Positions 20,703 through 29,604 of a stretch of DNA of 64,000 nucleotides are shown here, one piece after another. Made by a program: the position numbers and the translations under genes. Under the pieces are notes generated by a model, which saw only the letters and a list, made by a program, of their open reading frames with translations, was not told where the DNA came from and searched no databases. How positions within the stretch are numbered: position 1 is the stretch's first letter; each line of letters begins with the position of its first letter. The stretch lies in contig NZ_PDJJ01000001.1 of NCBI RefSeq assembly GCF_002563715.1, positions 2,604,001-2,668,000 of the forward strand, given 5' to 3'. The stretch comes from Isoptericola jiangsuensis (GTDB taxonomy: Bacteria; Actinomycetota; Actinomycetes; Actinomycetales; Cellulomonadaceae).

Positions 20703-22427
20703 GTGAGACCGCTCGACCCCCGGCTGCTGCGGCAGGCCCGGGCAGCCCGCTCGTACGTCGTCCTCACCACCGCGCTCGGCGTGGTGTCCGCCGCCCTCGT
20801 GGTGGTGCAGGCGGTCGCGATCGCGTCCGTCCTCGGTCCTGTCGTCCTGGCGACCAGCCCCGGCGGCGACGGGGAGGTCGACGGGACGTCGCTCGCCCGG
20901 TGGCTGACCGTGCTGGCGTGCGTGGTCGTCGGGCGCGCCGTCGTCGCCTGGGCGCAGGAACGGTTCGGGCGCCGGGCCGCGACGCTCGTCGTCGCGGACC
21001 TGCGCCGCCAGGTCGTGGCGCACGCGGTCGCGCTCGGGCCGCGGCCGCCGGCCGGGACGTCGCCGTCCGACGTCGCGACGCTCGCCACGCGCGGCCTCGG
21101 CGACCTCGAGCCGTACCTGGTGCGGTTCCTGCCACAGCTGCTGCTGACGGCCCTCGTCACCCCGGCGGCCGTGCTGGTCGTGTGGGGCCTGGACTGGGTC
21201 TCGGCCGTGGTCGCGGTCGTCACGATCCCGCTGGTGCCGTTCTTCATGTGGCTCATCGGCACGATGACGGCCGGCACGTCCGAGCGGCGGCTCGCCACCG
21301 TGGAGCGGCTGGGGTCCCAGGTGCTCGACCTCGTCGCCGGGCTGCCCACGCTGCGGGCGTTCGGCCGCGAGATCGGTCCCGGGGCCCGCGTGCGGGCGCT
21401 CGGCGAGTCGTCGCGGCGCGCCACCATGGGCACGCTGCGGATCGCGTTCCTGTCGGGCGCGGTGCTGGAGCTGCTCACCACGCTGTGCGTCGCCGTCATC
21501 GCCGTCGGGGTGGGGCTGCGCCTCGTGTACGGCCACATCGAGCTCGTCCCGGCGATCGCCGTGCTCGTCCTCGCGCCCGAGATCTTCCTCCCCCTGCGCC
21601 GCGTCGGGTTCGAGTTCCACGCGTCGACCGACGGCATCGCCGCCACCGAGCGGGCGTTCGGGGTGCTGGGTGCCCCCGTGCCGGCGCCGGCCGTGCGCCC
21701 CGCCCCCGCCGCGACGGGCGGCGAGCTCGTGCTCGACGACGTCACCGTGCGGGCCCCGGGACGCGACGTCGACGCGCCCGCGCACCTGTCGGCCCGCGTC
21801 CGGCTGGGCACCGGGCGGCCCGGGGGCGGGCGGGTCGTGGCGCTGCGCGGCCCCAGCGGCGCCGGCAAGTCGACCCTGGTGCTGCTGCTCCTCGGTCTGC
21901 TGCGCCCGGACTCCGGGCGCATCCTGCTGCAACCCCCCACGGGCGCCGACGACCCGGTGGACCTCGCCGACGTCGACGCCGCCACCTGGTGGGACCAGGT
22001 CGTGTGGGTGCCGCAGCGCCCCGCCGTCGGCCCCGGGACCGTGCGGGACGTCGTCACCGACGGTCGGACCGTGGACCCCGCCGACCTCGCCGCGGCCGCC
22101 GCGACCACCGGCCTCGACGCCGTCCTCGCCGATCTGCCCGCCGGGTGGGACACACCGGTCGGGCTCGGCGGCGTCGGCCTCAGCGTCGGGCAGCGGCAGC
22201 GCGTCGCCCTCGCCCGGGCCCTCGTCGGCGCCGCGGACCGTCCCGTCGTCGTCCTCGACGAGCCCACCGCCCACCTCGACGCCCGCGGCGAGCGCTGCGT
22301 GCTCGACACGGTGCGGGCCTGGCGCGACGCCGGGCGCACCGTCGTCGTCGTCGCGCACCGCGCGTCCCTGCTGACGCTCGCCGACCAGGTCGTCGACGTC
22401 GCCGCCCAGGAGGTGGCCCGTGCCTGA
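20703..22427 (+). CDS. cydD: ABC exporter subunit CydD
   Basis: A 574-aa half-transporter with an N-terminal six-TM domain (residues about 1-310) and a C-terminal ATPase. Walker A is GPSGAGKST, the signature is LSVGQRQRVALARAL (Q in place of G after SVG) and Walker B is VVLDEPTAHLD. With CydC it exports thiols (cysteine/glutathione in E. coli) or loads haem for bd oxidase assembly. The GTG start follows the cydB stop directly. A Pro/Ala-rich linker (PAPAVRPAPAA) joins the two domains. Confidence 0.93.
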   Translation: MRPLDPRLLRQARAARSYVVLTTALGVVSAALVVVQAVAIASVLGPVVLATSPGGDGEVDGTSLARWLTVLACVVVGRAVVAWAQERFGRRAATLVVADLRRQVVAHAVALGPRPPAGTSPSDVATLATRGLGDLEPYLVRFLPQLLLTALVTPAAVLVVWGLDWVSAVVAVVTIPLVPFFMWLIGTMTAGTSERRLATVERLGSQVLDLVAGLPTLRAFGREIGPGARVRALGESSRRATMGTLRIAFLSGAVLELLTTLCVAVIAVGVGLRLVYGHIELVPAIAVLVLAPEIFLPLRRVGFEFHASTDGIAATERAFGVLGAPVPAPAVRPAPAATGGELVLDDVTVRAPGRDVDAPAHLSARVRLGTGRPGGGRVVALRGPSGAGKSTLVLLLLGLLRPDSGRILLQPPTGADDPVDLADVDAATWWDQVVWVPQRPAVGPGTVRDVVTDGRTVDPADLAAAAATTGLDAVLADLPAGWDTPVGLGGVGLSVGQRQRVALARALVGAADRPVVVLDEPTAHLDARGERCVLDTVRAWRDAGRTVVVVAHRASLLTLADQVVDVAAQEVARA

Positions 22428-24195
22428 CCGTCCGTGGAGCACCCACGACCCGCTGCGCCGGGTCCTGCCGCTGCTGGAGATCCGCTGGTCGCGCGTGGCA
22501 CGCGCCGTCGGCCTCGGCGTGCTGACCCTGACGTGCGCGATCGGTCTCGCCGCCGCGGCGGCGTGGCTCATCGCCCGCGCCTCCCAGATGCCACCGGTGC
22601 TCACCCTGTCGATCGCGACCGTCGGCGTGCGCGCCTTCGGCACCGGCCGCGCGTTCTTCCGCTACCTGGAACGGCTCGCCTCCCACGACGTCGCGCTGCG
22701 CGGCATGGCGGCGCTGCGCGCCAACCTGTACGACCGGCTCGCGCGGGGCGGCGCCGACGTCGTGGCGCTGCGCCGCGGCGACCTGCTCGCCCGCGTCGGC
22801 GGCGACGTCGACACCGCGGGCGACGTCGTGGTGCGGGCGCTCGTGCCCGGCGCCGTGGCCGTCGTCACCGGCCTCGCGGCCGTCGCGCTGCTCGGCGTGT
22901 TCCTGCCCGCCGCCGCCCTCGTGCTGCTCGGCTGCCTGCTGCTCACGGGCGTCCTGTCGCCGTGGCTCGCCTCCCGGGCGTCGGCGTCCGTGGAGGTGCG
23001 CGGCGCCGCGGCGCGCGGCGAGGTGTCCGCGCGCACCCTCGAGCTGCTGGAGGACGGTCAGCAGCTCCGCGTCGCAGGCCGGGTCACCGACCGGGTCGAC
23101 GGGCTGCGCACCGCCGACGACCGGCTCGCCGCCGCCACCGCCGACGGTGCCCGCGTGTCAGCCCTCGGCGCGGCGATCGAGGCGGGGGCGCAGACCCTCG
23201 CCGTCCTCGGCTGCCTGCTCGTCGGCATCCCCGCCGCGCTGGCGGGCGACCTGTCGGCCACCGAGCTCGCGGTCGTCGTCCTCACCCCGCTCGCCGTGTT
23301 CGAGGTGACCTCGGCGCTGCCGGGCGCCGCCGTCCAGCTGCGCCGGTCGCGGGAGGCCGCCCGGCGCCTGCTCGACCTCCTGCCCGCCGACGCGGCCGCC
23401 TCCCCCGCACGGCGGCCCGCCGCGCCGGACGCCGCCGACCCGACCACCGCCGCCGCCCGGGATGTCGTGACGGACGGCACGTTCCTCGGCCTCGACGACG
23501 TCGGCGCGGGCTGGCCCGGGCACCCGCCGGTGGTGGCAGGGGTCGACCTGACGCTGCGACCCGGGTCGGTGGTGGCGCTCGCCGGGCCCTCGGGCGTCGG
23601 CAAGTCGACGCTGCTGCTCACGGCGGCGGGGCTGCTGCCCCCCACGTCCGGGCGCGTCGACGGCGGCGGGCTGTTCGTCGCGGAGGACGGCCACGTGTTC
23701 GGCACCACCCTCCTGGAGAACCTGCGGGTCGCCCGCGCCGACGTCGCGGCCGACGAGGCCACGGAGGCGCTCGCCGCGGTCGGGCTCGACGCCTGGCTCG
23801 CGGGGCTGCCCGACGGGCTCGGCACGGTGCTCGGCACCGGCGCGACCGACGTGTCCGGCGGCGAGCGCCGGCGTCTCCTCGTCGCGCGGGCGCTGCTCGC
23901 CCCGCACCGGGTGCTGCTCGTCGACGAGCCCGCCGAGCACCTCGACGCCGCCACGGCCGACGCGCTGGTCGACACGCTGGCCGCCCTGGCCCGCGAGACC
24001 GGGCGCGCCGTCGTCGTCGCGTCGCACCGGCTCACCCCGCTGGGCACCGCCGACGAGGTGCTGTGGCTGGGTCGCGCGGACGACGGGCCGGCGCGCGTCC
24101 TGGCCCGGGGGCCACACGCCGACCTGCTGCACGCCGAGCCCGACTACGGCTGGGCGGCCGCCCAGGAGGACGCGGCCGCGCTGCCGGCCCGCTGA
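22420..24195 (+). CDS. cydC: ABC exporter subunit CydC
   Basis: A 591-aa half-transporter paired with CydD. The N-terminal TM domain includes the CydC-like segment FGTGRAFFRYLERLASHDVA. The ATPase has Walker A GPSGVGKST, signature VSGGERRRLLVARAL and Walker B VLLVDEPAEHLD; the normal catalytic glutamate is kept. GTG start at 22420 overlaps cydD by 8 nt. It closes the cyd operon. Confidence 0.93.
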   Translation: MPDRPWSTHDPLRRVLPLLEIRWSRVARAVGLGVLTLTCAIGLAAAAAWLIARASQMPPVLTLSIATVGVRAFGTGRAFFRYLERLASHDVALRGMAALRANLYDRLARGGADVVALRRGDLLARVGGDVDTAGDVVVRALVPGAVAVVTGLAAVALLGVFLPAAALVLLGCLLLTGVLSPWLASRASASVEVRGAAARGEVSARTLELLEDGQQLRVAGRVTDRVDGLRTADDRLAAATADGARVSALGAAIEAGAQTLAVLGCLLVGIPAALAGDLSATELAVVVLTPLAVFEVTSALPGAAVQLRRSREAARRLLDLLPADAAASPARRPAAPDAADPTTAAARDVVTDGTFLGLDDVGAGWPGHPPVVAGVDLTLRPGSVVALAGPSGVGKSTLLLTAAGLLPPTSGRVDGGGLFVAEDGHVFGTTLLENLRVARADVAADEATEALAAVGLDAWLAGLPDGLGTVLGTGATDVSGGERRRLLVARALLAPHRVLLVDEPAEHLDAATADALVDTLAALARETGRAVVVASHRLTPLGTADEVLWLGRADDGPARVLARGPHADLLHAEPDYGWAAAQEDAAALPAR

Positions 24196-24222
24196 CGTCC
24201 GCCCGACGGCCGCCCGCTCGGG

Positions 24223-24228
24223 TAGCGT
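24223..24228 (+). promoter_or_regulatory. Leaderless -10 element of the hydroxyacid dehydrogenase
   Basis: TAGCGT lies 7 nt before the GTG start. It implies independent expression from the cyd operon despite only 40 nt separation. Confidence 0.5.
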
Positions 24229-24235
24229 CACCGCC

Positions 24236-25180
24236 GTGAAGATCCTTGTCCCGAGCAACGTCCCCTTCGACCTGACCCTCGACGTCGACGGCGTCGTCGT
24301 CGCGCCGTACGTCATGCGCGACCCCGTGCCGGACGAGCACGCGGACGCCGAGGCGATCGTCACGTGGGCGAACCCCGCCCCGCTGCTGCGCGACGCCGCC
24401 GAGCGGCTGACCGCGCTGCGCTGGGTGCAGACCCTCAGCGCGGGACCGGACCTCGCGCTCGCCGCGGGGTTCGGCCCGAACGTCGTCGTCGCCTCGGGCC
24501 GCAGCCTGCACGACGCGACCGTCGCCGAGCACACCCTGGCCCTGCTCCTCGCGTCCGTGCGCCGCCTCGACCGCACGCTCGACGCCCAGCGGCGCCACGA
24601 GTGGGACCGGTCGCTCGGCCGGGAGCAGGCGCGCGACGAGCCCGCGTTCACCCTGCACGGCGCGCACGTCGTGCTGTGGGGGTTCGGCTCCATCGCCGTG
24701 CGCCTCGCCCCGCTGCTGGAGGCGCTCGGGGCCCGCGTCACCGGCGTGGCGTCCACCGACGGCGAACGCCACGGCTACCCGGTGGTCGCCCAGGAGCGGC
24801 TCGCCGAGGTCCTGCCCGGCACCGACGTGCTGGTCTCCCTGCTGCCCGCCACGCCCGCCACCCGGCACGCGCTCGACGCGTCGGTGCTGGCGCTCCTGCC
24901 GCCGCACGCCCGGTTCGTCAACGTGGGCCGGGGCAGCACGGTGGACGAGGACGCCCTGGTCGCGGCGCTGCGCTCGGGCACGCTGGCCGGGGCGGCGCTC
25001 GACGTGACCGACACCGAGCCGCTGCCCGCCGACTCGCCCCTGTGGGACGCCCCGCACCTGATCCTCACCCCGCACGTCGCGGGGGGCCGCCCGCAGGGCG
25101 CGGCCGCGTTCGTCACCGAGCAGGTGCGGCGCTGGCTCGCCGACGGCCCGGCCGGGCTGCGCAACGTCGTCGCCCGCTGA
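24236..25180 (+). CDS. D-2-hydroxyacid dehydrogenase
   Basis: A 314-aa NAD-dependent dehydrogenase that reduces a 2-oxoacid or oxidises a D-2-hydroxyacid. The Rossmann motif is VLWGFGSIAVRLAPLL (about residues 143-158). The substrate arginine is in FVNVGRGSTVDEDAL, the catalytic glutamate in DVTDTEPLP and the histidine in LTPHVAGG. The N-terminal catalytic lobe is shorter than in PGDH, and no ACT domain is present, so it is not SerA. Substrate is unknown. Confidence 0.88.
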   Translation: MKILVPSNVPFDLTLDVDGVVVAPYVMRDPVPDEHADAEAIVTWANPAPLLRDAAERLTALRWVQTLSAGPDLALAAGFGPNVVVASGRSLHDATVAEHTLALLLASVRRLDRTLDAQRRHEWDRSLGREQARDEPAFTLHGAHVVLWGFGSIAVRLAPLLEALGARVTGVASTDGERHGYPVVAQERLAEVLPGTDVLVSLLPATPATRHALDASVLALLPPHARFVNVGRGSTVDEDALVAALRSGTLAGAALDVTDTEPLPADSPLWDAPHLILTPHVAGGRPQGAAAFVTEQVRRWLADGPAGLRNVVAR

Positions 25181-25195
25181 CCGGGCGCGCGGCGT

Positions 25196-25230
25196 GGCGC
25201 GGACCGGTGCGAGGCGGCTCGGTCCGCGCC
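25196..25230. terminator. Bidirectional terminator between convergent genes
   Basis: GGCGCGGACCG (25196-25206) and CGGTCCGCGCC (25220-25230) form an 11-bp stem in the short gap between the hydroxyacid dehydrogenase and mutM stops. Confidence 0.65.
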
Positions 25231-25258
25231 GCGTCGGGCGCGACCAGCGTTCCTGGCG

Positions 25259-26191
25259 CTACCAGCGGCCCTGGCGCGGGCGCGGCTGGCAGCGCGGACA
25301 CGTGAACGACGACCGGTTCATGAACTCGTCGCGCCGCACCGGCGTGCCGCAGCGCGGGCACGGCTCCCCCGCCCGGCCGTACGCGGCCAGGGAGCGGGAG
25401 AAGTAGCCGGACTCGCCGTTGACGTTGACGTACAGGTCGTCGAAGCTCGTGCCGCCCTGCGTGAGGGACTCGGCCATGACCTCGGTGGCGGCGTCGAGCA
25501 CGCGGTGCACCGTCGGGCGGGTCATCGCGTCCGTGGGCCGCGCGAAGTGCAGCCGGGCGCGCCACAGCGCCTCGTCGGCGTAGATGTTGCCGACCCCGGA
25601 CACGACGGTCTGGTCGAGCAGGGCGCGCTTGACGCCGGTGCGCCGACGGCGGACGCGCTCGACGACGGCGTCGCGGTCGAGCGCGGGGTCGAGCAGGTCG
25701 CGCGCGATGTGCACCACGGGCTCCGGCACGGCGGCCAGCGCCGACCCCTGCCCCCCCGGCGCCCCGTCACCCGTGGGGGCGAGGTCCGTCACCGACAGGT
25801 GGCCGAACGTGCGCTGGTCCACGAAGTCGAGCAGCCGCGCGCCGGACGGCGCGTCGTCGAGGTGGAGCCGCACGCGCAGGTGCGGGTGCGCCCAGTCCCC
25901 CGCGACCGCCGGGTCGCGCACCAGGAGCTGGCCCGACATCCCCAGGTGGGCGAGCAGCGCCGCCGCCGGGGTGCCGCCGTCGGCGGGGGCGAGCGGGAGC
26001 CACAGGTACTTGCCGCGCCGCACGGCCCCGGCGAGGCGCTGGCCGCGGAGCTGGTCGGCGAACCCGGCCGGGCCGCCCGCGTGCCGGCGGACCGAGTAGT
26101 CGCGGAACACCTCGACGTCGCGCACCACGGCGCCGACGACGAGCCGGTCGAGGCCGTCGCGGACGGTCTCGACCTCGGGGAGCTCAGGCAC
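25259..26191 (-). CDS. mutM: Formamidopyrimidine-DNA glycosylase
   Basis: A 310-aa bifunctional glycosylase/AP lyase that removes 8-oxoguanine and formamidopyrimidines. The N-terminus [14 protein letters not shown] gives the catalytic Pro2 and Glu3. [10 protein letters not shown] marks the helix-two-turn-helix, and a C-terminal zinc finger CPRC...CPRC is intact. An insertion around residues 140-155 ([10 protein letters not shown]) is slightly longer than usual. The start overlaps the rnc stop by 8 nt. Confidence 0.96.
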   Translation of the reverse strand: MPELPEVETVRDGLDRLVVGAVVRDVEVFRDYSVRRHAGGPAGFADQLRGQRLAGAVRRGKYLWLPLAPADGGTPAAALLAHLGMSGQLLVRDPAVAGDWAHPHLRVRLHLDDAPSGARLLDFVDQRTFGHLSVTDLAPTGDGAPGGQGSALAAVPEPVVHIARDLLDPALDRDAVVERVRRRRTGVKRALLDQTVVSGVGNIYADEALWRARLHFARPTDAMTRPTVHRVLDAATEVMAESLTQGGTSFDDLYVNVNGESGYFSRSLAAYGRAGEPCPRCGTPVRRDEFMNRSSFTCPRCQPRPRQGRW

Positions 26192-26921
26192 CCGCGGCCT
26201 CGGGGGCGTCGGCGCCCGGCAGCGGCGTGGCGACGACCAGCCGGTACGCCTCCTCGGCGGCCGCCTGCTCGGCGTGCTTCTTGGCCGACCCCTCGCCCAG
26301 CCCCACGACGGGACCGGTGGTCACCCGGGCGTGGAAGTGGCGGGCGTGCTCGGGGCCCTCGCCGACCACCTCGTACACCGGCGCGGTGAACCCGCGCGCG
26401 GCGGCGGCCTCCTGCAGGGAGGTCTTCCAGTCGAGCCCGGCACCCAGGTCGGCGGCATGGTCGAGCGTGTCGTCCACCAGCCGGTGCACGAGCCCGCGCG
26501 CGACCTCCAGACCGTGCGACAGGTAGGTGGCGCCCAGCAGCGCCTCGACCGTGTCGGACAGGATGGAGTCCTTGTCGAAGCCGCGGGTGCGCACCTCGCC
26601 CTTGCCGAGCAGGATGTAGCGCCCCAGCTCCAGCTCACGCGCGACGGCGGCGAGGGACCGCTGCGAGACGGTCGCGGCCCGCATCTTCGCGAGCTCGCCC
26701 TCGGGCTTGTCCGGGTGGCGCCGGTACAGCGCCTCGGTCACGACGAGACCCAGCACGGTGTCGCCGAGGAACTCCAGGCGCTCGTTCGTGGGGATCCCGC
26801 CCGCCTCGTGCGCGAACGACCGGTGCGTCAGCGCAAGGACGAGAAGCTCGGGGTCCAGGTGGACCCCGAGCTTCTCGAGAAGGGCGGTCGGCTCCGGTCG
26901 AGCAGTACCGCGTGCCGGCAT
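26184..26921 (-). CDS. rnc: Ribonuclease III
   Basis: A 245-aa double-strand-specific RNase for rRNA and mRNA processing. The signature [18 protein letters not shown] (about residues 43-60) carries the catalytic acidic residues, and [12 protein letters not shown] the second set. A C-terminal dsRBD ([34 protein letters not shown]) is complete. The ATG at 26921 is 1 nt after the rpmF stop, so the rpmF-rnc-mutM order is translationally tight. Confidence 0.96.
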   Translation of the reverse strand: MPARGTARPEPTALLEKLGVHLDPELLVLALTHRSFAHEAGGIPTNERLEFLGDTVLGLVVTEALYRRHPDKPEGELAKMRAATVSQRSLAAVARELELGRYILLGKGEVRTRGFDKDSILSDTVEALLGATYLSHGLEVARGLVHRLVDDTLDHAADLGAGLDWKTSLQEAAAARGFTAPVYEVVGEGPEHARHFHARVTTGPVVGLGEGSAKKHAEQAAAEEAYRLVVATPLPGADAPEAAGA

Positions 26922-26922
26922 G

Positions 26923-27117
26923 TCAGCCCGCGTGCTCGGTGCGCAGCGCCTCGGCGTACTGGCGCCCCTTGTAGGTGCCGCAGGTCGGGCACGCCGCGTG
27001 GGACAGCTTCTGGCCCTTGCAGTTCGGGCACGTGGCGAGCGGCGTCGCGGTGGTCTTCCACTGCGAGCGGCGCGCACGGGTGTTGCTGCGCGACATCTTG
27101 CGCTTGGGAACAGCCAC
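26923..27117 (-). CDS. rpmF: 50S ribosomal protein bL32
   Basis: A 64-aa L32: (V)AVPKRKMSRSNTRARRSQWK, then a zinc ribbon with CPNC and CPTC. This is the zinc-binding (C+) form. The GTG start at 27117 matches the family and is directly after the yceD stop. A longer in-frame start in yceD was rejected. Confidence 0.96.
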   Translation of the reverse strand: MAVPKRKMSRSNTRARRSQWKTTATPLATCPNCKGQKLSHAACPTCGTYKGRQYAEALRTEHAG

Positions 27118-27119
27118 GG

Positions 27120-27671
27120 TCAGCTCTCTTTCGTCTCGTCGGACACGCCCGATTCCTCGAGCATGGTCTGCAGCGCCGCCCATCGAGGGTCGACGACGTC
27201 ATGGTGGTGCCCCGGGTCGTCCGCCAGTCGCGCTCCGCACTCGGAGCACAGACCAGGGCAGTCCGGCCGGCACAGCGGTTGAAATGGTAGTGCAGTGACC
27301 AGCGAATCCCGAACCGCGGGCTCGATGTCCGCCAGGTCGTCCGTCAGCACCGGCTCGTCCTCGGCGTCCTCGTCGCCCGACTCCTCGGCCGCGGTGGCCC
27401 GCTCGGGGTAGAGGAAGAGCTCCTGGACACGCACCGTCACCTGGGTGGACACGTCGTCCAGGCAGCGGACGCACTCGCCGACGGCCGTGGCGCGCACGAC
27501 CCCCGACACCAGCACGCCCTCCATGACGGACTCGAGCCGCAGGCCCAGCGTCATGTCGGCACCCTCGGGAACACCGATCACCTCCGTGCCCAGGTCGGAG
27601 GGCGCAGCGACGACGCGCGCGACCTCCCGCATGGTGCCGGGACGCCGCGTGAGCTCGTGCGTGTCCAGCAC
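27120..27671 (-). CDS. YceD/DUF177 family protein
   Basis: A 183-aa member of the DUF177/YceD family, linked to 23S rRNA/large-subunit accumulation and nearly always next to rpmF. It has the family cysteine pattern: GECVRCLDDV in the middle and CRPDCPGLCSECG near the C-terminus. The GTG at 27671 gives the shortest plausible product but has no ribosome binding site. In-frame codons continue upstream (RFAIVTEKRSPL), and GGAG lies 7 nt before an AUC there, so the true start may be up to 15 codons earlier. A TTGGCC/TAGACT promoter lies about 125 nt upstream. Confidence 0.88.
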   Translation of the reverse strand: MLDTHELTRRPGTMREVARVVAAPSDLGTEVIGVPEGADMTLGLRLESVMEGVLVSGVVRATAVGECVRCLDDVSTQVTVRVQELFLYPERATAAEESGDEDAEDEPVLTDDLADIEPAVRDSLVTALPFQPLCRPDCPGLCSECGARLADDPGHHHDVVDPRWAALQTMLEESGVSDETKES

Positions 27672-27793
27672 GAGCGGCGAGCGCTTCTCGGTGACGATGG
27701 CGAATCTCCAGGTGACTGGCGCGCCGCGGAGGCGGTGCGCAGGGGTGTGCCGTGGATGACGGCGGGAAGGACGGCCCGAAGGGCCAGCGACCC

Positions 27794-27822
27794 AGTCTAC
27801 GCGATCGTCCGACGTGGGCCAA
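27794..27822 (-). promoter_or_regulatory. Promoter of yceD-rpmF-rnc-mutM (TTGGCC, 17 bp, TAGACT)
   Basis: -35 TTGGCC at 27817-27822 and -10 TAGACT at 27794-27799 on the minus strand with a 17-bp spacer. The leader then contains a small hairpin GGCCC-TTC-GGGCC. Confidence 0.6.
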
Positions 27823-27861
27823 CGCCGCGTGCGCGTGACGTACGCAACGCCGCGCCGGCGC

Positions 27862-28416
27862 TCAGCGGCGGTCGTCCTCCGGCTCGTCGCCGGGCCATCG
27901 CGGCTCCTGCACGTGGTCCCAGCGCACGCGGGGACCGCCGGTGTCCAGCCGCTCCGCGAGGCGCGCCCGCCCCGCCCGGACCTGGGCGGAGACCTTGGTG
28001 AGGTCGTCCTCGAGGTCGGCCAGCCGCCCGTCGCAGTACTGGTCGGCGTCGGCGCGCAGCCCGGCGGCCTTCTGCTCGGCCTCCGCGACGATGTCCGCGG
28101 CCCGCGCCTGCGCCTGGACGACGACCTGCTCCTCCTGCACGAGCTCGATCGCCCGGGCGCGCGCGGTCGCGAGGATCTCCTCGGCCTGCCGGTGCGCGTC
28201 GTCGAGCGCCTGCTCGGCGTCCGCGAGGACCTCGTCGGCGCGCGCCACCTGCGTGGGCACGGCGGCCCGCAGGTCCGCGACGAGCCCGAGCGCGTGGTCG
28301 CGGTCGATCTTGACGTTCGTCGACAGCGGCGACGTGCGGGCGTTCTCCACGAGCGCGGCCAGGTCGTCGATGATCTCGAGCAGCCCGGCGGTGGGGTTGG
28401 GTGCGGTCTGGGTCAT
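27862..28416 (-). CDS. Coiled-coil protein (DivIVA/AtpF-like)
   Basis: A 184-aa soluble protein, about two-thirds of it one long Ala/Glu/Gln-rich coiled coil (about residues 70-155, e.g. EVLADAEQALDDAHRQAEEI). It resembles DivIVA-type or ATP-synthase-b-like helices but has no membrane anchor, so it is not an ATPase subunit. Start ATG 28416 follows AGGAG by 7 nt; a second upstream ATG in frame (MRST) was not used. It lies between coaD and yceD, a standard location for an uncharacterised coiled-coil gene in this order. It may act in cell division or polar growth (inference). Confidence 0.75.
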   Translation of the reverse strand: MTQTAPNPTAGLLEIIDDLAALVENARTSPLSTNVKIDRDHALGLVADLRAAVPTQVARADEVLADAEQALDDAHRQAEEILATARARAIELVQEEQVVVQAQARAADIVAEAEQKAAGLRADADQYCDGRLADLEDDLTKVSAQVRAGRARLAERLDTGGPRVRWDHVQEPRWPGDEPEDDRR

Positions 28417-28427
28417 GACGGTGCTCC

Positions 28428-28919
28428 TCACGCTCGGTGCGCGATCGCGGCGCGCACCGCCTCGGCCGCGGCGCGCGGCACGAGGTCGTCGATCGGCCCG
28501 CCGTGGCGGGCGATGTCCTTGACGAGCGACGACGCCACGTGGGCGAAGCGCTGCTCGGCCGGCAGGAAGACGGTCTCGACGCCGCCCAGGTGCCGGTTCA
28601 TCAGGGCCATGGGGTGCTCGCCGTCGAAGTCCGCACCACCGCGCAGACCCTTGACGACGGCGGTCGCGCCGACGTGACGGCAGAAGTCGACGAGGAGCCC
28701 CGGGACCTCCTCGACCCGCACGTCGGCCAGGTCCGGGTCCTCGGCGAGGGCCGCGCGGGCCACCTCGACCCGCTCGGTCGGGCTCAGCAGGGCGTTCTTC
28801 GACGCGTTGACGGCGACACCGACCACCACGACGTCGAACAGGCGGCGGGCCCGTCGCACGACGTCGAGGTGACCGAGGGTGATCGGGTCGAACGACCCGG
28901 GACAGACGGCGATGCTCAC
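28428..28919 (-). CDS. coaD: Phosphopantetheine adenylyltransferase
   Basis: A 163-aa enzyme that adenylates 4'-phosphopantetheine to dephospho-CoA. Residues 4-18 read AVCPGSFDPITLGHL with the TxGH motif, and VVKGLRGGADFDGE and FLPAEQRFAHVASSLVKDIA are the other family signatures. GTG start at 28919, with TACGGT 6 nt upstream (leaderless). Confidence 0.97.
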   Translation of the reverse strand: MSIAVCPGSFDPITLGHLDVVRRARRLFDVVVVGVAVNASKNALLSPTERVEVARAALAEDPDLADVRVEEVPGLLVDFCRHVGATAVVKGLRGGADFDGEHPMALMNRHLGGVETVFLPAEQRFAHVASSLVKDIARHGGPIDDLVPRAAAEAVRAAIAHRA

Positions 28920-28925
28920 GCCGAC

Positions 28926-28931
28926 ACCGTA
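28926..28931 (-). promoter_or_regulatory. Leaderless -10 element of coaD
   Basis: TACGGT on the minus strand, 6 nt before the GTG start of coaD. Confidence 0.45.
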
Positions 28932-28941
28932 GGCGCCGTCC

Positions 28942-29577
28942 TCACCGATCCGTGGGAGGTTCGTCGGCGTCGCCCGGATCTGCGTCCGACCCGCCGGCGT
29001 CGACCACCTCGGCGTAGTGGACGGTCGTGTCGCCGTACGTCTTGGCGGCGAACCGGGCGAGCCGGGCGGGCCACGCGGGCTCGCCGCTGCGCTTGGCCCG
29101 CTCGACGACGACGACGGCCGACGACGCCAGCACGCCCGGTACGGCGAGGTCCGCGAGGACCGCGTCCAGGACGTCCGCGGCGAGGTCGTACGGCGGGTCG
29201 AGGAGCACCAGGTCGAGCCCGTCCCCCGCGCCGGCGCGGGCGGCGTCGGCGAGGCGTGCCGCGTAGCGCTCCGCCGGCTCGGCGAGCACCCGCACGACCG
29301 CGCCGAGACCGAGATCGGCGACGTTGCGGCGGGCGACCTCGGCGGCCTTGCGGCCGGAGTCGACGAGGGTGACGCGGGCGGCCCCGCGGCTCGCGGCCTC
29401 CAGGCCGAGCGCCCCGGAGCCGGCGAACAGGTCGAGGACGTGGCCGCCGTCGACGACGCCGTCGTGCTCCAGGCGGGAGAACATCGCCTCCCGCACGCGT
29501 TCGCTGGTGGGTCGGGTCCCCGACGGCGGCACGACGAGCGTGCGGCCCCCGACGGTCCCCGCGACGATCCTGGTCAT
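28942..29577 (-). CDS. rsmD: 16S rRNA (guanine966-N2)-methyltransferase RsmD
   Basis: A 211-aa SAM methyltransferase of the small ribosomal subunit. The N-terminus MTRIVAGTVGGRTLVVP and PTSERVREAMFSRLEH are family-specific. Motif I is VLDLFAGSGALGLEA and the catalytic motif is LLDPPYD. The acidic tail extends slightly beyond homologues. It ends 22 nt before coaD, the usual pair. Confidence 0.95.
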   Translation of the reverse strand: MTRIVAGTVGGRTLVVPPSGTRPTSERVREAMFSRLEHDGVVDGGHVLDLFAGSGALGLEAASRGAARVTLVDSGRKAAEVARRNVADLGLGAVVRVLAEPAERYAARLADAARAGAGDGLDLVLLDPPYDLAADVLDAVLADLAVPGVLASSAVVVVERAKRSGEPAWPARLARFAAKTYGDTTVHYAEVVDAGGSDADPGDADEPPTDR

Positions 29578-29584
29578 GGCGTCG

Positions 29585-29590
29585 AGCCTA
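29585..29590 (-). promoter_or_regulatory. Leaderless -10 element of rsmD
   Basis: TAGGCT on the minus strand, 7 nt before the rsmD ATG, in the 27-nt gap after the preceding gene. Confidence 0.45.
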
Positions 29591-29604
29591 ACCGTCGGCC
29601 GGGG

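Noticed and set aside
27862-28416. ATP synthase subunit b
   Set aside because: Coiled coil only; it lacks the N-terminal membrane anchor and is not near atp genes.
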